Source: an uncultured Alphaproteobacteria bacterium (GTDB taxonomy: Bacteria; Pseudomonadota; Alphaproteobacteria; Micavibrionales; Micavibrionaceae). From it: 7,761 nucleotides of DNA. Made by a program: the position numbers and the translations under genes. The DNA lies in NCBI GenBank assembly GCA_937124505.1, contig CAKZKV010000181.1:1-7761 (forward strand), read 5' to 3'. Below are positions 7,653-7,761 of this stretch, in pieces; position 1 is the first letter of the stretch, and every line of letters starts with the position of its first letter. Under the pieces are notes generated by a model, which was not told the DNA's origin, made no database searches, and saw nothing but the letters and a program-made list of their open reading frames with translations.

Positions 7653-7674
7653 AAAGACTCTTAAAAGAGTCTTT
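7653..7674 (-). terminator. Palindrome after rnhB: weak terminator and/or operator
   Basis: A perfect inverted repeat with 10-bp arms (7653-7662 and 7665-7674) and 2 bases between, overlapping the rnhB stop codon. Read on the minus strand it is followed by a run that ends in five T, so it could be a weak intrinsic terminator for rnhB. Each arm holds one GANTC site, and the element sits just upstream of the ccrM -35 box, so it could equally be a protein-binding operator. The stem has only three G:C pairs. Confidence 0.45.
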
Positions 7675-7761
7675 AAGCTGCAAGCATTGATCTGACTGGC
7701 GCGAAAGACTTGCGATGATGTGGGGATGGGCCGTATTCCCGTAAAGCCAGCAGATGTTTTT
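7673..7761 (-). CDS. rnhB: Ribonuclease HII, C-terminal end (runs off the window)
   Basis: The last 28 codons of a minus-strand gene entering from the right edge. The visible residues include LREYGPSPHHRKSFAPV followed by RSMLAA and stop. GPSPHHRKSFAPV is the conserved C-terminal motif of bacterial RNase HII (the Y-G-P-S/C-P-x-HR-x-SF-x-P-V pattern), an enzyme that cuts RNA in RNA-DNA hybrids and removes misincorporated ribonucleotides. The catalytic aspartates lie outside the window. rnhB directly before ccrM is a gene order I recall from other Alphaproteobacteria, which supports the call. Its stop codon overlaps the palindrome at 7653-7674. Confidence 0.88.
   Translation of the reverse strand, partial: KHLLALREYGPSPHHRKSFAPVRSMLAA

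Overview
The window comes from the chromosome of an alphaproteobacterium. The strongest evidence is the CcrM-type GANTC adenine methyltransferase preceded by the end of RNase HII, followed by mutY, a DUF721/DciA-like gene, a DsbA-like thiol oxidoreductase and smc. From memory, this neighbourhood is typical of Alphaproteobacteria such as Caulobacter. Base composition is moderate, with several AT-rich stretches. I cannot name a genus; a deep-branching or uncultured lineage is possible but not shown.

Layout from right to left. At 7673-7761 (minus) is the last 28 codons of rnhB. The 87 bp after its stop hold a palindrome, a good sigma-70 promoter and most of a dense cluster of GANTC sites. They drive ccrM (6476-7585, minus). 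ccrM converges, with only 2 bp between stop codons, on an unrecognised exported protein gene (5520-6473, plus). That gene overlaps the end of mutY (4435-5532, plus). mutY diverges from the DUF721/dciA gene with 9 bp between start codons.

From 4425 down to 1 everything lies on the minus strand and looks like one long operon or a chain of closely spaced genes: dciA, efp, a small putative lipoprotein, an inositol-monophosphatase family gene (suhB), a secreted protein with a degenerate OmpA-like domain, a 66-residue anchored acidic protein, a membrane-anchored DsbA-like protein, and smc (first 80 codons only). Gaps are 15-31 bp or overlaps, apart from 108 bp before the 66-residue gene.

Functionally the window mixes chromosome maintenance (smc, ccrM, dciA, mutY, rnhB) with translation (efp) and cell-envelope proteins. 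The points most worth following are: the ccrM control region, with five GANTC sites in 96 bp, one between -35 and -10 and one just after -10; the 66-residue protein, which matches only the N-terminal anchor of the adjacent DsbA-like protein; the hairpin formed by the stop-codon regions of the convergent pair; and the unrecognised exported protein coupled to mutY. There is no gene-free stretch longer than 300 bases, and I saw no tRNA, rRNA, CRISPR array or insertion sequence.
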